IMG/VR virus record: IMGVR_UViG_3300017963_003226
Coordinates: 1-21,063 of that record
From: a virus
Reading direction: 5' to 3' (one strand)
Length of the DNA: 21,063 bases
Part shown: piece by piece, positions 14,176-20,065 of the stretch
How the letters are laid out: each line of letters starts with the position of its first letter
How positions within the stretch are numbered: position 1 is the stretch's first letter
The notes under the pieces: generated by a model
What the model was told of the DNA's origin: nothing
The model's database searches: none
What the model saw: only the letters and a program-made list of their open reading frames with translations
Position numbers and translations under genes: made by a program

Positions 14176-14400
14176 GTGGTCACAGTTCACAAGCTGACGA
14201 AGATCTATCCGACTGGTGCGAGGAAACATTACGTCTCCGTGGTCGACGACTGCGACGGGTTCACAATACTGAGCAGTAGCGTCCTTATCGAATGCCCCGA
14301 CGATGAGAACGCCGAGACTATCGTCCAGACAATCAATGAGCTGTCACATGCGCCGCGCTCGAATGACGTCGAGGTCAGGGAAGGAGAAGAGCCGCAATGA
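14176..14400 (+). CDS. Hypothetical early protein
   Basis: A 74-residue protein that starts at GTG 14176, with GGAGG six bases upstream, which decides the start. Strand-rich N-terminal half (VTVHKLTKIYPTGARKHYVS), then an ILIECPD-like strand and a helix (AETIVQTINELSH), ending in an acidic tail. No family recognised. Its stop overlaps the next ATG in ATGA. Confidence 0.6.
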   Translation: MVTVHKLTKIYPTGARKHYVSVVDDCDGFTILSSSVLIECPDDENAETIVQTINELSHAPRSNDVEVREGEEPQ

Positions 14401-14663
14401 AAGAGAAAGCACGGGCAGAGGTACGACGTATCAAGTTCGAGACAACACTGATGGGAGACGGAGCGGCCGGCGAGATAGTCATGAAGCGGGAGGATGACGG
14501 CCGCTGGGTACTGGCCGGCATGGCAGGGTCGCAGGAGTGGGAGGGGTCGTCGTTCGTGCAGACTCGCCTTGGCCCGGTTCGCTTCAAGGCTCTACAGAAG
14601 AGGCTGGCCAAGAAGTGCAAGAAGATCGCGATTGAAATCGAAGCGAAGACGTACGAGCTCTAG
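14397..14663 (+). CDS. Hypothetical early protein
   Basis: An 88-residue protein (MKEKARAEVRRIKFETTLMG...). The N-terminal two thirds are predicted beta strands around GRWVLAGMAGSQEWEGSSFV; the C-terminus is a basic helix (ALQKRLAKKCKKIAIEIEAK). AAGGAGAAG precedes the ATG by about seven bases. It overlaps the preceding gene by four bases. No family recognised. Confidence 0.6.
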   Translation: MKEKARAEVRRIKFETTLMGDGAAGEIVMKREDDGRWVLAGMAGSQEWEGSSFVQTRLGPVRFKALQKRLAKKCKKIAIEIEAKTYEL

Positions 14664-14708
14664 TTGGCGGAACATTGAGCGCGCAGTTTGCGCGAGGGGA
14701 GAAGACGA

Positions 14709-15206
14709 ATGCCGGAGGAATCAATAGTAGAAAAGACGTTTAGGAAGATCGACCAGGCTCTCGCCGAATATCATGCTGGCGATATGACGAGACCGGAAGC
14801 CAGGCTTGGCAAGGACATGGCCGATCTGCTCGGACAGATACTGATGCGCCTGAACCTTGAAGAGCTCGAGCGTTTGCGTGACGGGGAGAGTAATGCCTTC
14901 CTGTGTGCCGGCTTCATTCCAGAAATCATCAATGTGCTGGAGAGATACCACGGCGAGACGCCGAAGATGCTGCCCAATGACATCACTGGGGTGGAGGCGA
15001 AGAATCCGGATCTGCCGCCATGGTGTCTGGCTCTACAGCCAAGCACAGGCAAACCGATCATGATCGAAAACGGCACGATGGGATATCGACCATGCGCCAA
15101 AGTCATGACACCAGAGTCCGTCGACTACGTGAACGGAGTGCTTGGTATCGATAAGGACACGGTTGCTAGGATGCAGGCCGCGTCAATGGTGGGCTGGACG
15201 TCGTAG
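14709..15206 (+). CDS. Hypothetical early protein
   Basis: A 165-residue protein. The ATG at 14709 (MPEESIVEKTFRKIDQAL) is chosen because GGGGAG lies seven bases upstream; an in-frame TTG 21 bases earlier has no good site. The N-terminal half is helical (RPEARLGKDMADLLGQILMR, then LNLEELERLRDG). The C-terminal half is more varied, with LPPWCLALQPSTGKPIMIENGTMGY and a final helix. There is no signal peptide or membrane segment. No family recognised. A long GC-rich hairpin overlaps its stop codon, marking the end of this sub-block. Confidence 0.55.
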   Translation: MPEESIVEKTFRKIDQALAEYHAGDMTRPEARLGKDMADLLGQILMRLNLEELERLRDGESNAFLCAGFIPEIINVLERYHGETPKMLPNDITGVEAKNPDLPPWCLALQPSTGKPIMIENGTMGYRPCAKVMTPESVDYVNGVLGIDKDTVARMQAASMVGWTS

Positions 15207-15258
15207 ACCTCCCGCACCGCGGGCCCTCACCCGCTGGGGCCCGCGTGGTGGTAGGTCT
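15205..15258 (+). terminator. GC-rich hairpin across a stop codon
   Basis: AGACCT (15205-15210) pairs with AGGTCT (15253-15258). Inside, GCGGGCCC and GGGCCCGC form a perfect 8-bp stem extended by CACC against GGTG with a small bulge. The fold begins within the TAG stop of the upstream gene. No U-tract follows (ATCACGAAAGG), so it may be a weak or factor-dependent terminator or an mRNA 3'-end stabiliser between two early gene blocks. Confidence 0.5.
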
Positions 15259-15278
15259 ATCACGAAAGGACACACAAA

Positions 15279-15755
15279 ATGGATGCGAGGGTAGAGGGAT
15301 TGCTCGACATGTTGATTGAAGCCCGGGCGAAGATTTGGGGGATGGAAGCCGACCAGGCAGAGCTGAAGAGAGAATACGACCAGGTGTATAGCAACTGGGA
15401 AGCTGTATCGAGGCAAGTGAACAAGGCCGAAGCCGAGCGCGACTCGCTCAAGGAACTCCTCGAGGATTCGAAGGAAGAGTCAGAAGTCAAAGCCATAGCG
15501 TGGAGGCCTGAGAAGAAGATCCCAGTTCATAAGGGAGGGTTGGCATTCGCTGATTCTGAGGCTGAGACCTGGAGAGGGAGTAACTATTGCTGTTGCAGCG
15601 GCCTAGGCTTGCACGGGACAGCGATCCTCCAATGCTTGAAAGAGCACAGGTCTACTTATGCCGCGCACATTCGCGTTGCTTTCGATTTCGAAGGCACTCT
15701 TCCTGACTGGGCGGAGTGGTCTCATGCTGGCAACCAGATAGAGGAGACAGAATGA
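15279..15755 (+). CDS. Coiled-coil protein with Cys-rich C-terminal module
   Basis: A 158-residue protein. Residues 1-70 form a long helical, heptad-like stretch (MLIEARAKIWGMEADQAELK, then AEAERDSLKELLEDSKEES). Residues 75-158 form a compact module with three consecutive Cys (SNYCCCSGLGLHG) and a later QCLKEH. AAAGGA lies eight bases before the ATG. Its stop overlaps the following start. The coil suggests oligomerisation; the CCC run could bind metal or form disulfides. No family recognised. Confidence 0.6.
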   Translation: MDARVEGLLDMLIEARAKIWGMEADQAELKREYDQVYSNWEAVSRQVNKAEAERDSLKELLEDSKEESEVKAIAWRPEKKIPVHKGGLAFADSEAETWRGSNYCCCSGLGLHGTAILQCLKEHRSTYAAHIRVAFDFEGTLPDWAEWSHAGNQIEETE

Positions 15756-16063
15756 GCACGGCATTCGAGGTCTGCCGGGGATGTATCTTCAACAGCAGAT
15801 GCAAGCGGCAGAAATGCAAGACTCTCCACCCGGAGCGGCCGACGTATAAGGACTGCCAGGGGTTACTTGCAAGCCTGGCCGAGGCTGAGCAGCTCATCAA
15901 GGACATGGCGAAACAGATATCACGCTATCAATTGCAGTTAAAAGAGCGTGATGCAATCGGGCACGCCAATCATGCCCTTGCGATACACAACAAGAATCTG
16001 TCGGAAGAGAATGCCAAGCTTCATGAATTGGTGCTGAAGCTGAAGGCGCAGGCGAGACCATGA
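15752..16063 (+). CDS. Cys-rich N-terminus plus coiled coil, small protein
   Basis: A 103-residue protein. Residues 8-22 contain four Cys in the pattern CxxC-x5-C-x4-C (CRGCIFNSRCKRQKC), a plausible zinc site, with one more Cys near residue 33 (KDCQG). The rest is a long helix (LLASLAEAEQLIKDMAKQIS through NLSEENAKLHELVLKLK) with heptad character. The ATG at 15752 has GAGGAG five bases upstream and overlaps the previous stop. Its own stop overlaps the methyltransferase start, so expression of the two is coupled. Function unknown; a DNA-binding or adaptor role is conceivable. Confidence 0.6.
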   Translation: MSTAFEVCRGCIFNSRCKRQKCKTLHPERPTYKDCQGLLASLAEAEQLIKDMAKQISRYQLQLKERDAIGHANHALAIHNKNLSEENAKLHELVLKLKAQARP

Positions 16064-16644
16064 GCAGGAAAGGTATCGGCGGGCACCACAGCGCTCTGTC
16101 TCACATGCGGACGGGGTCTGAAGACTGGCTGACCCCGAAGTTCATCATAGACGCACTCGGGAAATTCGATCTCGATCCGTGTACCCCGAAGAAGATGCCC
16201 TGGAAGACAGCTCGCAAGAGATACACGAAAGCCGACGACGGGCTATCGAAACCATGGCATGGTCGAGTCTGGTTGAACCCGCCATATGGTCGATCGACTG
16301 CAGCTTGGCTGAGGAAGATGGCCAGGCACAACGACGGTATAGCACTCGTCTTCGCTCGAGCAGAGACCGAGATGTTTCACGAGAGCGTGTGGCCCGTGGC
16401 CACCGGTTTGCTTTTCCTGCGCGGCCGAATCTCATTCATCAAGCCGCCAGGAATCGAGATCGCTCCGAACAGGAGAAACGAGAACGCCGGCGGTCCGTCC
16501 GTGCTCATCGCGTACAATCCTGACAATGCCGTGTTGCTTTCGAGATGCTCTTTGCCTGGGGCGTTCGTAGTCCCATGGAGTGCAAGACCAACAGTTGAAG
16601 GAAGAATGACAGAACTCTGCAAGAAGAACGGAGGCGCGCAGTGA
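16060..16644 (+). CDS. Phage DNA N6-adenine methyltransferase (Dam-like)
   Basis: A 194-residue methyltransferase that transfers a methyl group from S-adenosylmethionine to adenine N6 in DNA. The N-terminal EDWLTPKFIIDALGKFDLDP (residues 21-40) matches the start of the phage Dam family, in which a W-x-TP motif precedes a DLDP motif. The catalytic motif IV is WLNPPYG, with NPPY at residues 73-76. A third conserved piece, ALVFARAET followed by LLFLRGRI.F, completes the fold. The length is typical for this short family, which lacks a separate target-recognition domain. It probably protects phage DNA from host restriction or marks it for packaging or replication. It lies in an overlapping early operon and starts in ATGA. 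Confidence 0.9.
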   Translation: MSRKGIGGHHSALSHMRTGSEDWLTPKFIIDALGKFDLDPCTPKKMPWKTARKRYTKADDGLSKPWHGRVWLNPPYGRSTAAWLRKMARHNDGIALVFARAETEMFHESVWPVATGLLFLRGRISFIKPPGIEIAPNRRNENAGGPSVLIAYNPDNAVLLSRCSLPGAFVVPWSARPTVEGRMTELCKKNGGAQ

Positions 16645-16895
16645 AGGGTTTCACCCAGGGAACAATCGCAGATGTGTTGCACTCGTACATCCACAGACAT
16701 GCCGGCGACGGCCCGGCGGGCTTGCTCATCGTGACCGTGCTGCAGGAGCTGGCCAGCGACTTCGGGTTGACCAGCGAGGACATGAACGCCGCGCAGGAGC
16801 GGGCAATCATCGCCGGCCGACAGGAAGATCCAAGCAAGCCGAAGCTGAAGATTGTCGGGCAGCTTCCGGAGGGACTCGAGGAGGAGAAGGCATGA
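16641..16895 (+). CDS. Hypothetical helical protein
   Basis: An 84-residue protein starting at GTG 16641, which overlaps the methyltransferase stop as GTGA; GGAGG sits about seven bases upstream. It is mostly helical (TIADVLHSYIHRHAG, then GLLIVTVLQELASDFG and DMNAAQERAI) with a Pro/Lys/Glu-rich tail. No family is recognised. Because it follows the methyltransferase so closely it could be a partner of it, but nothing in the sequence proves that. Confidence 0.55.
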   Translation: MKGFTQGTIADVLHSYIHRHAGDGPAGLLIVTVLQELASDFGLTSEDMNAAQERAIIAGRQEDPSKPKLKIVGQLPEGLEEEKA

Positions 16896-17089
16896 CTACG
16901 AAAACACGACCGAAGCCAGACGTTCGCCGTTGTGACTGGTGCAAGGCAAAGCTCACGATGACACAAGGCCTGGAGAACTTCACTCTTACCTGCGACGGAT
17001 GTGGTCGGGAGATCTGCCTCGAGTGTATGAACAACACAAACTACGAGGAATGTCTCTGTGACGAGTGCCTCAAGCAGGAGGTGAGTTGA
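16892..17089 (+). CDS. Multi-cysteine zinc-binding mini-protein
   Basis: A 65-residue protein with nine Cys: CDWC (residues 14-17), CDGC and CLEC in the middle, a single Cys, and CDEC near the end. The CxxC pairs point to two zinc sites of the treble-clef or FYVE/RING-like type, though the family is not recognised. GAGGAG lies about seven bases before the ATG at 16892. The gene overlaps its upstream neighbour by four bases (ATGA) and the next by one (TGATG). Confidence 0.65.
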   Translation: MTTKTRPKPDVRRCDWCKAKLTMTQGLENFTLTCDGCGREICLECMNNTNYEECLCDECLKQEVS

Positions 17090-17211
17090 TGGCCGGACCC
17101 AGATTCGGCTTCAAGAAGTGTCTCGGATGTCATAGGACCACGACGCCGCACCGTGATTTCTGCAGGGTTTGCACGGACCTCCAGATAGCCGGAGGTTCAT
17201 GCCAGGCATGA
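17089..17211 (+). CDS. 40-residue zinc-ribbon micro-protein
   Basis: A very short gene (MAGPRFGFKKCLGCHRTTTP then a second knuckle) carrying CLGC (residues 11-14) and CRVC (residues 25-28), a minimal zinc-ribbon spacing of ten residues. It starts in a TGATG overlap with the previous Cys-rich gene, with CAGGAGG about six bases upstream, and ends in ATGA with the next. Two consecutive zinc-type mini-genes suggest a set acting together. Too short for family assignment. Confidence 0.55.
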   Translation: MAGPRFGFKKCLGCHRTTTPHRDFCRVCTDLQIAGGSCQA

Positions 17212-17348
17212 TTGTCAAGGCAAAGGGCGGGACAGTTAGGGGTGAGGTGCTGCGAGTGGACCCTCCCAGGGTGATGGTTCGGTGGAACGATCGAACAAAG
17301 AAGGTCTGCATGCCGATGGCGTCGACCATAGAGAGGGTTGTGGGATGA
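17208..17348 (+). CDS. 46-residue SH3-like beta-barrel candidate
   Basis: The sequence (MIVKAKGGTVRGEVLRVDPP then RVMVRW and a K-rich strand) alternates short strands with G-x-V and V-x-V-x-W patterns, as in small SH3- or KOW-like barrels that bind nucleic acid or proteins. The start ATG 17208 overlaps the previous stop (ATGA). An in-frame ATG nine bases earlier (17199) sits only three bases from GGAGG and is an alternative. The stop overlaps the next ATG. The fold is an inference from pattern only. Confidence 0.5.
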   Translation: MIVKAKGGTVRGEVLRVDPPRVMVRWNDRTKKVCMPMASTIERVVG

Positions 17349-17716
17349 GTGAGCACAAGCACACGCCGAGGCCGTGGAAGTGGGTTGGGGATACGCTGGC
17401 AACAGCCGACGGCCAGGCAGAGATTCTGTCAGCCGAAGACATGCCGGAGAATGAATACCCTGAGGATCAATCTGCTGCCCTCATAATGCCAAACGAGGAG
17501 GGAGACCGTCCGCTAATTGAGGCCGCGCCGGATATGCTTGAGGCGTTGGAGGGAGCTATCGAGGAGCTGAAGTACTATGGGCCACAAGTCCCACATTATG
17601 GCGCGTGCGGAGGTCCGAATTGCAAGTGCGACGCTTTGTGTGCAGAAGCCATAGCTTTTGAAAGGCGCGTATGCAACTACAAAGCCGCCATCAAGAAAGC
17701 CAAAGGTGAGGCATGA
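17345..17716 (+). CDS. Conserved phage early protein (HTPxPW family)
   Basis: A 123-residue protein. It opens with HKHTPRPWKWVGDTL and has DRPLIEAAPDMLEALEGAI (residues 54-72), the two hallmarks of a widespread family of phage proteins that start 'HTPGPW' and contain 'LIAAAPELLEAL'. Their function is unknown. A Cys cluster (ACGGPNCKCDALC, residues 87-99) follows, then a basic C-terminus. The ATG at 17345 has GAGGG seven bases upstream and overlaps the previous stop. The gene overlaps the next by four bases. Confidence 0.7.
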   Translation: MSEHKHTPRPWKWVGDTLATADGQAEILSAEDMPENEYPEDQSAALIMPNEEGDRPLIEAAPDMLEALEGAIEELKYYGPQVPHYGACGGPNCKCDALCAEAIAFERRVCNYKAAIKKAKGEA

Positions 17717-17922
17717 TCCGAGTGAAAACGGTAAGCGACATCGTCGCGTGCCTCAAAGAGGATATCGAGATTCTGGGACGGACAACGCAGTGCGACCACT
17801 GTATAAGCAAGAAGGTCAAAGAGCTGACAAAGTGGCAAGCGGTGCTCGACAAGATGCAAGCCAACAAGTGGACCGAGCTTCCGGAAGAGGAAGTAAAGAA
17901 GCTGCAGAGAGGAGTCTCGTGA
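17713..17922 (+). CDS. Hypothetical helical protein with CxxC
   Basis: A 69-residue protein: an N-terminal helix (TVSDIVACLKEDIEILG), then TTQCDHC with a CxxC (residues 27-30), then a longer basic/acidic helix (KVKELTKWQAVLDKMQANKW, ELPEEEVKKLQR). Possible single metal knuckle. GGTGAGG lies upstream of the ATG. Its stop merges with the next start as TGATG. No family recognised. Confidence 0.6.
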   Translation: MIRVKTVSDIVACLKEDIEILGRTTQCDHCISKKVKELTKWQAVLDKMQANKWTELPEEEVKKLQRGVS

Positions 17923-18029
17923 TGACGGAGACGGAACGCTACTTCCTCGCACTCACATTGTCGACAGTAATGCTGGCGATTATCACCGGCGTGCTCGTCA
18001 CGTTCGCAGTCATGGTCATGGCGTCATAA
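17922..18029 (+). CDS. 35-residue single-pass membrane protein
   Basis: Six polar residues (MTETER) followed by a hydrophobic helix of about 27 residues rich in Leu, Val, Ala, Ile and Met (YFLALTLSTVMLAIITGVLV onward), ending in MAS. Only a membrane segment is predicted. GAGGAG lies seven bases upstream of the ATG. The shape is compatible with a small membrane effector such as a holin-like or superinfection-exclusion protein, but no identity can be claimed. Confidence 0.5.
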   Translation: MTETERYFLALTLSTVMLAIITGVLVTFAVMVMAS

Positions 18030-18039
18030 GGAGCGAGAG

Positions 18040-18171
18040 ATGGACGAGAAGCAGAGAAAAGAGATCGAAGACAGGGACGATTCCGAGTGGATGACTGCGG
18101 AATTCATCGTCCTGGTCTTCACATTGGTAGCGTTCGCGCTAATGAATATCCTCATGAGGGCGCCACTGTAG
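18040..18171 (+). CDS. 43-residue single-pass membrane protein
   Basis: A charged N-terminal half (MDEKQRKEIEDRDDSEWMTA) and a C-terminal hydrophobic helix of about 17 residues (FIVLVFTLVAFALMNIL) with a short RAPL end, so an N-in or N-out anchored peptide. GGAG lies six bases before the ATG, ten bases after the previous stop. With its neighbour it forms a pair of tiny membrane genes just before the recombinase. Function unknown. Confidence 0.55.
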   Translation: MDEKQRKEIEDRDDSEWMTAEFIVLVFTLVAFALMNILMRAPL

Positions 18172-18185
18172 CGAGCGGAGGACCG

Positions 18186-18905
18186 ATGCCGAAACGAGCA
18201 ATCATCTACACGAGATTTTCCCCGCGCAAAGACGCGGACGAGTCGCAGAGCTGCGAACAGCAGCGTGACGCATGCATCAGGTATTGCGAGCAAAAAGGCT
18301 ACACCATCGATTTGAGAGGGCTGTATTTCGAAGACAGAGCGCAGTCCGGCAAAGAGTCGGACCGCGACGGGCTATGGTCCGCTATTGACGCATTGAGACG
18401 TAGAGACGTGCTGGTCGTTCGTTGGAGACACCGCCTGGCTCGAGACGTGTACCTGTCCGAGGTCATCAAGAGGGCCGTCAAGAAAGCCGGCGCGAGAATC
18501 GAAGCTGCGGAGGAGGGCAACAACGGCAACTCGGCCGACGAAGTGTTCATTCAGCAAGTACTCGCCGCATTCGCCGAGCGCGAACGCAAGGTCATCGCCC
18601 AGCGAACAAAGCACGCGATGAATCGCTATCAACGCGAAGGCCGCATCATGAGTAGGCAGACCCCGTATGGCTACCGACCAGATCCATTGAAGCCCACCAT
18701 GATGATAGAGGACCTCACCGAGCAGGAAATCATTCAGGTCATACTGCGTCTCGATGCAGATGGACTGAGTTCCAGGAAGATCGCTACTGAGCTGGATATG
18801 ATGGGCTACCCACCACGCAACACGGAGGATTGGTCCTTCAGGACGGTAGCGAAGATCATTCAGCGATCGAGGGAGTGGGGGATCGCTATAGGCGAGTCAG
18901 AGTGA
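18186..18905 (+). CDS. Compact serine recombinase
   Basis: A 239-residue site-specific recombinase. Residues 5-12 (AIIYTRFS) contain the nucleophile Ser12 and Arg10; Arg83 and Arg86 in RHRLARD match the conserved catalytic arginines of the resolvase domain, and QQRDAC and FEDRAQSG are further family marks. Residues 150-239 (RQTPYGYRPDPLKP, then SSRKIATELDMMGYPP) resemble the start of the 'recombinase' domain of large serine integrases but the usual zinc ribbon and coiled coil are absent. It is thus longer than resolvases (about 185) and shorter than integrases (above 450). It could resolve, invert or integrate DNA. GGAGG lies four bases before the ATG. The 3' end overlaps rusA, which is read oppositely. 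Confidence 0.85.
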   Translation: MPKRAIIYTRFSPRKDADESQSCEQQRDACIRYCEQKGYTIDLRGLYFEDRAQSGKESDRDGLWSAIDALRRRDVLVVRWRHRLARDVYLSEVIKRAVKKAGARIEAAEEGNNGNSADEVFIQQVLAAFAERERKVIAQRTKHAMNRYQREGRIMSRQTPYGYRPDPLKPTMMIEDLTEQEIIQVILRLDADGLSSRKIATELDMMGYPPRNTEDWSFRTVAKIIQRSREWGIAIGESE

Positions 18906-19278
18906 CTTCTACGCGGGGAGAGTCTTTGTCAATCTCGAAGGATGGCTCTTCCCGCTTCAAGTGTTCCGAGTCATCATCGACCAGCAGACCCGCATCAACG
19001 AATCCATCGTATGCACTCTTCAGCATCCCCATGAAATTGTCCGGATCTCGGCGCGACTTGGACTTGTGATAGAAAACCACCCTTACGCTGGCCAGCTCCC
19101 AGGGGCCAGTGGTGATTTCGGCTTCAAGCGCGGCTTTGCGGGCAAGCTTCTTCTGCTTCTTTGTTGCTGCGGCTCGTCCCATTCGTCCACCGAAGGACGC
19201 CGGCGGGCAGTTGGGGGAGAGGATGCCGGGCGGGAGGGGAAGAGTGATTGTGACTGTCTCTGCATCTTGCTGGTGCAT
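18886..19278 (-). CDS. rusA: RusA-like Holliday junction resolvase
   Basis: A 130-residue endonuclease that cuts four-way DNA junctions. The diagnostic centre is KSRRDPDNFMGMLKSAYDGF, with Asp78 and Asp80 in the RDPDN motif, followed by GLLVDDD, which holds the later catalytic Asp. The N-terminal PLPPGILSPNCPPA matches the family's first strand and the Asn that follows. Length fits RusA (about 120). In phages it resolves recombination intermediates and branched DNA before packaging. The ATG at 19278 has GAGGAG five bases upstream. The 3' end overlaps the recombinase gene by 20 bases. A terminator hairpin just upstream isolates it from the moron-like gene, so its own promoter was not located. 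Confidence 0.9.
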   Translation of the reverse strand: MHQQDAETVTITLPLPPGILSPNCPPASFGGRMGRAAATKKQKKLARKAALEAEITTGPWELASVRVVFYHKSKSRRDPDNFMGMLKSAYDGFVDAGLLVDDDSEHLKREEPSFEIDKDSPRVEVTLTRL

Positions 19279-19291
19279 TTGGGCTCCTCGT

Positions 19292-19319
19292 AAAAGCCCC
19301 GGCCTTTCGACCGGGGCTT
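19292..19319 (-). terminator. Rho-independent terminator
   Basis: AAGCCCCGG (19294-19302) and CCGGGGCTT (19311-19319) form a perfect 9-bp stem around an 8-base loop. Read leftward the stem ends in GGGGCTTTT, a clear intrinsic terminator for the gene at 19371-19727. It sits immediately before the rusA ribosome site. Confidence 0.8.
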
Positions 19320-19370
19320 CTGTCCTATTCGCGCATTCAAGGACAAGCGCCAGGCGACGCTTGCCCCGTC

Positions 19371-19727
19371 TCAGGCGGTAGCTCCTGAAAACCTCCCGCT
19401 CCGGAGTCCGTGGTCCTGGTCGAGTAGATGTCTAGCAAGGATCTGGCTATCAGGCCAGACGCCTGCAGCACCATCTGCTTCCACGATTCGGTGATTGCTA
19501 TGCCGCTCTGTGTGTTCAACGACAGACTCGACCTTTGATGCGATTTCATCGAGGTCGAGGCTGGATACGACTTCGAGGTCAGCGGAGACCGCCTCCTCGG
19601 CCTGGTTGCCCAGCGACACCAGACAGTGCGCTGTATCGCTATGACACTCGCTGCATGCCAGCGCAACCGATGCGCTGAAAAGCATGAGTACCATAGCAAT
19701 GAGCATGGATACAACCCTGTGAAGCAT
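19371..19727 (-). CDS. Moron-like exported protein with CXXCH motif
   Basis: A 118-residue protein with its own promoter and terminator. Residues 1-24 (MLHRVVSMLIAMVLMLFSAS then VALA) are a strong signal peptide with cleavage after A-L-A expected at residue 24, so the mature protein begins with CSECHSD. That places a CxxCH (residues 25-29), the sequence used for covalent heme c attachment, at its very N-terminus, with one more Cys at residue 35. The rest is polar with a helix (LDLDEIASKVESVVEHTERH). A heme or metal site is possible but unproven; a lipoprotein is less likely because the lipobox is poor. GGGAGG lies six bases before the ATG. A lysogeny-conferred envelope function is plausible. 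Confidence 0.6.
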   Translation of the reverse strand: MLHRVVSMLIAMVLMLFSASVALACSECHSDTAHCLVSLGNQAEEAVSADLEVVSSLDLDEIASKVESVVEHTERHSNHRIVEADGAAGVWPDSQILARHLLDQDHGLRSGRFSGATA

Positions 19728-19772
19728 GACACACCTCCCTCTTAAGGAACCAAGAAAACGCCTCAGGCTCTT

Positions 19773-19801
19773 AGTATACTATCCTTTGTCGCTGTCGTCA
19801 A
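19773..19801 (-). promoter_or_regulatory. Strong sigma70-like promoter of the moron-like gene
   Basis: Read leftward: TTGACG (19801-19796), a 17-base spacer, TATACT (19778-19773). Five of six bases in the -35 box and the optimal spacing make this the best promoter seen in the window. Transcription would start near 19766, leaving a leader of about 39 bases to the ATG at 19727. Confidence 0.7.
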
Positions 19802-19816
19802 TCTTCTGGATGTCAC

Positions 19817-20065
19817 TCATTGGGTGTCCTTCCCGCATGCTGAACCCTTATCGGCATGCATCGCGTGACGCATCTGTAGGTATTCTTCACGCCGCTTCTC
19901 TTCTCGGCCCTCTGCCGTGTGGTTGCGGTAGATGTGCGTGTAGATGGCCTTAGCGTCAACCAGGCACGCCAGATGAGCAGCCGGGCAGTGCTTGATTGCC
20001 CACTCCAGCGCTTCGATGTTATTCTTGACCTTATTTACGTCGCGCATTTCGAGAGTTACTTGCAT
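19817..20065 (-). CDS. Hypothetical small helical protein
   Basis: An 82-residue protein. The ATG at 20065 (MQVTLEMRDVNKVKNNIEAL) is chosen because CAGGA lies six bases upstream; the frame is open ten further codons without a good site. The pattern is a strand then helices (KVKNNIEALEWAIKHC), a Cys-containing middle, and a Glu/Arg-rich helix ending in a His-rich tail. No family is recognised. It overlaps the upstream coiled-coil gene by ten bases and is the last gene of that operon. Confidence 0.55.
   Translation of the reverse strand: MQVTLEMRDVNKVKNNIEALEWAIKHCPAAHLACLVDAKAIYTHIYRNHTAEGREEKRREEYLQMRHAMHADKGSACGKDTQ

Noticed and set aside
19337-19732. Overlapping leftward frame in the moron-like gene, considered as an embedded Rz1-type spanin
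   Set aside because: Its start lies two bases from the ribosome site, it has no lipobox or proline-rich tail, and the other frame has a proper signal peptide and spacing.
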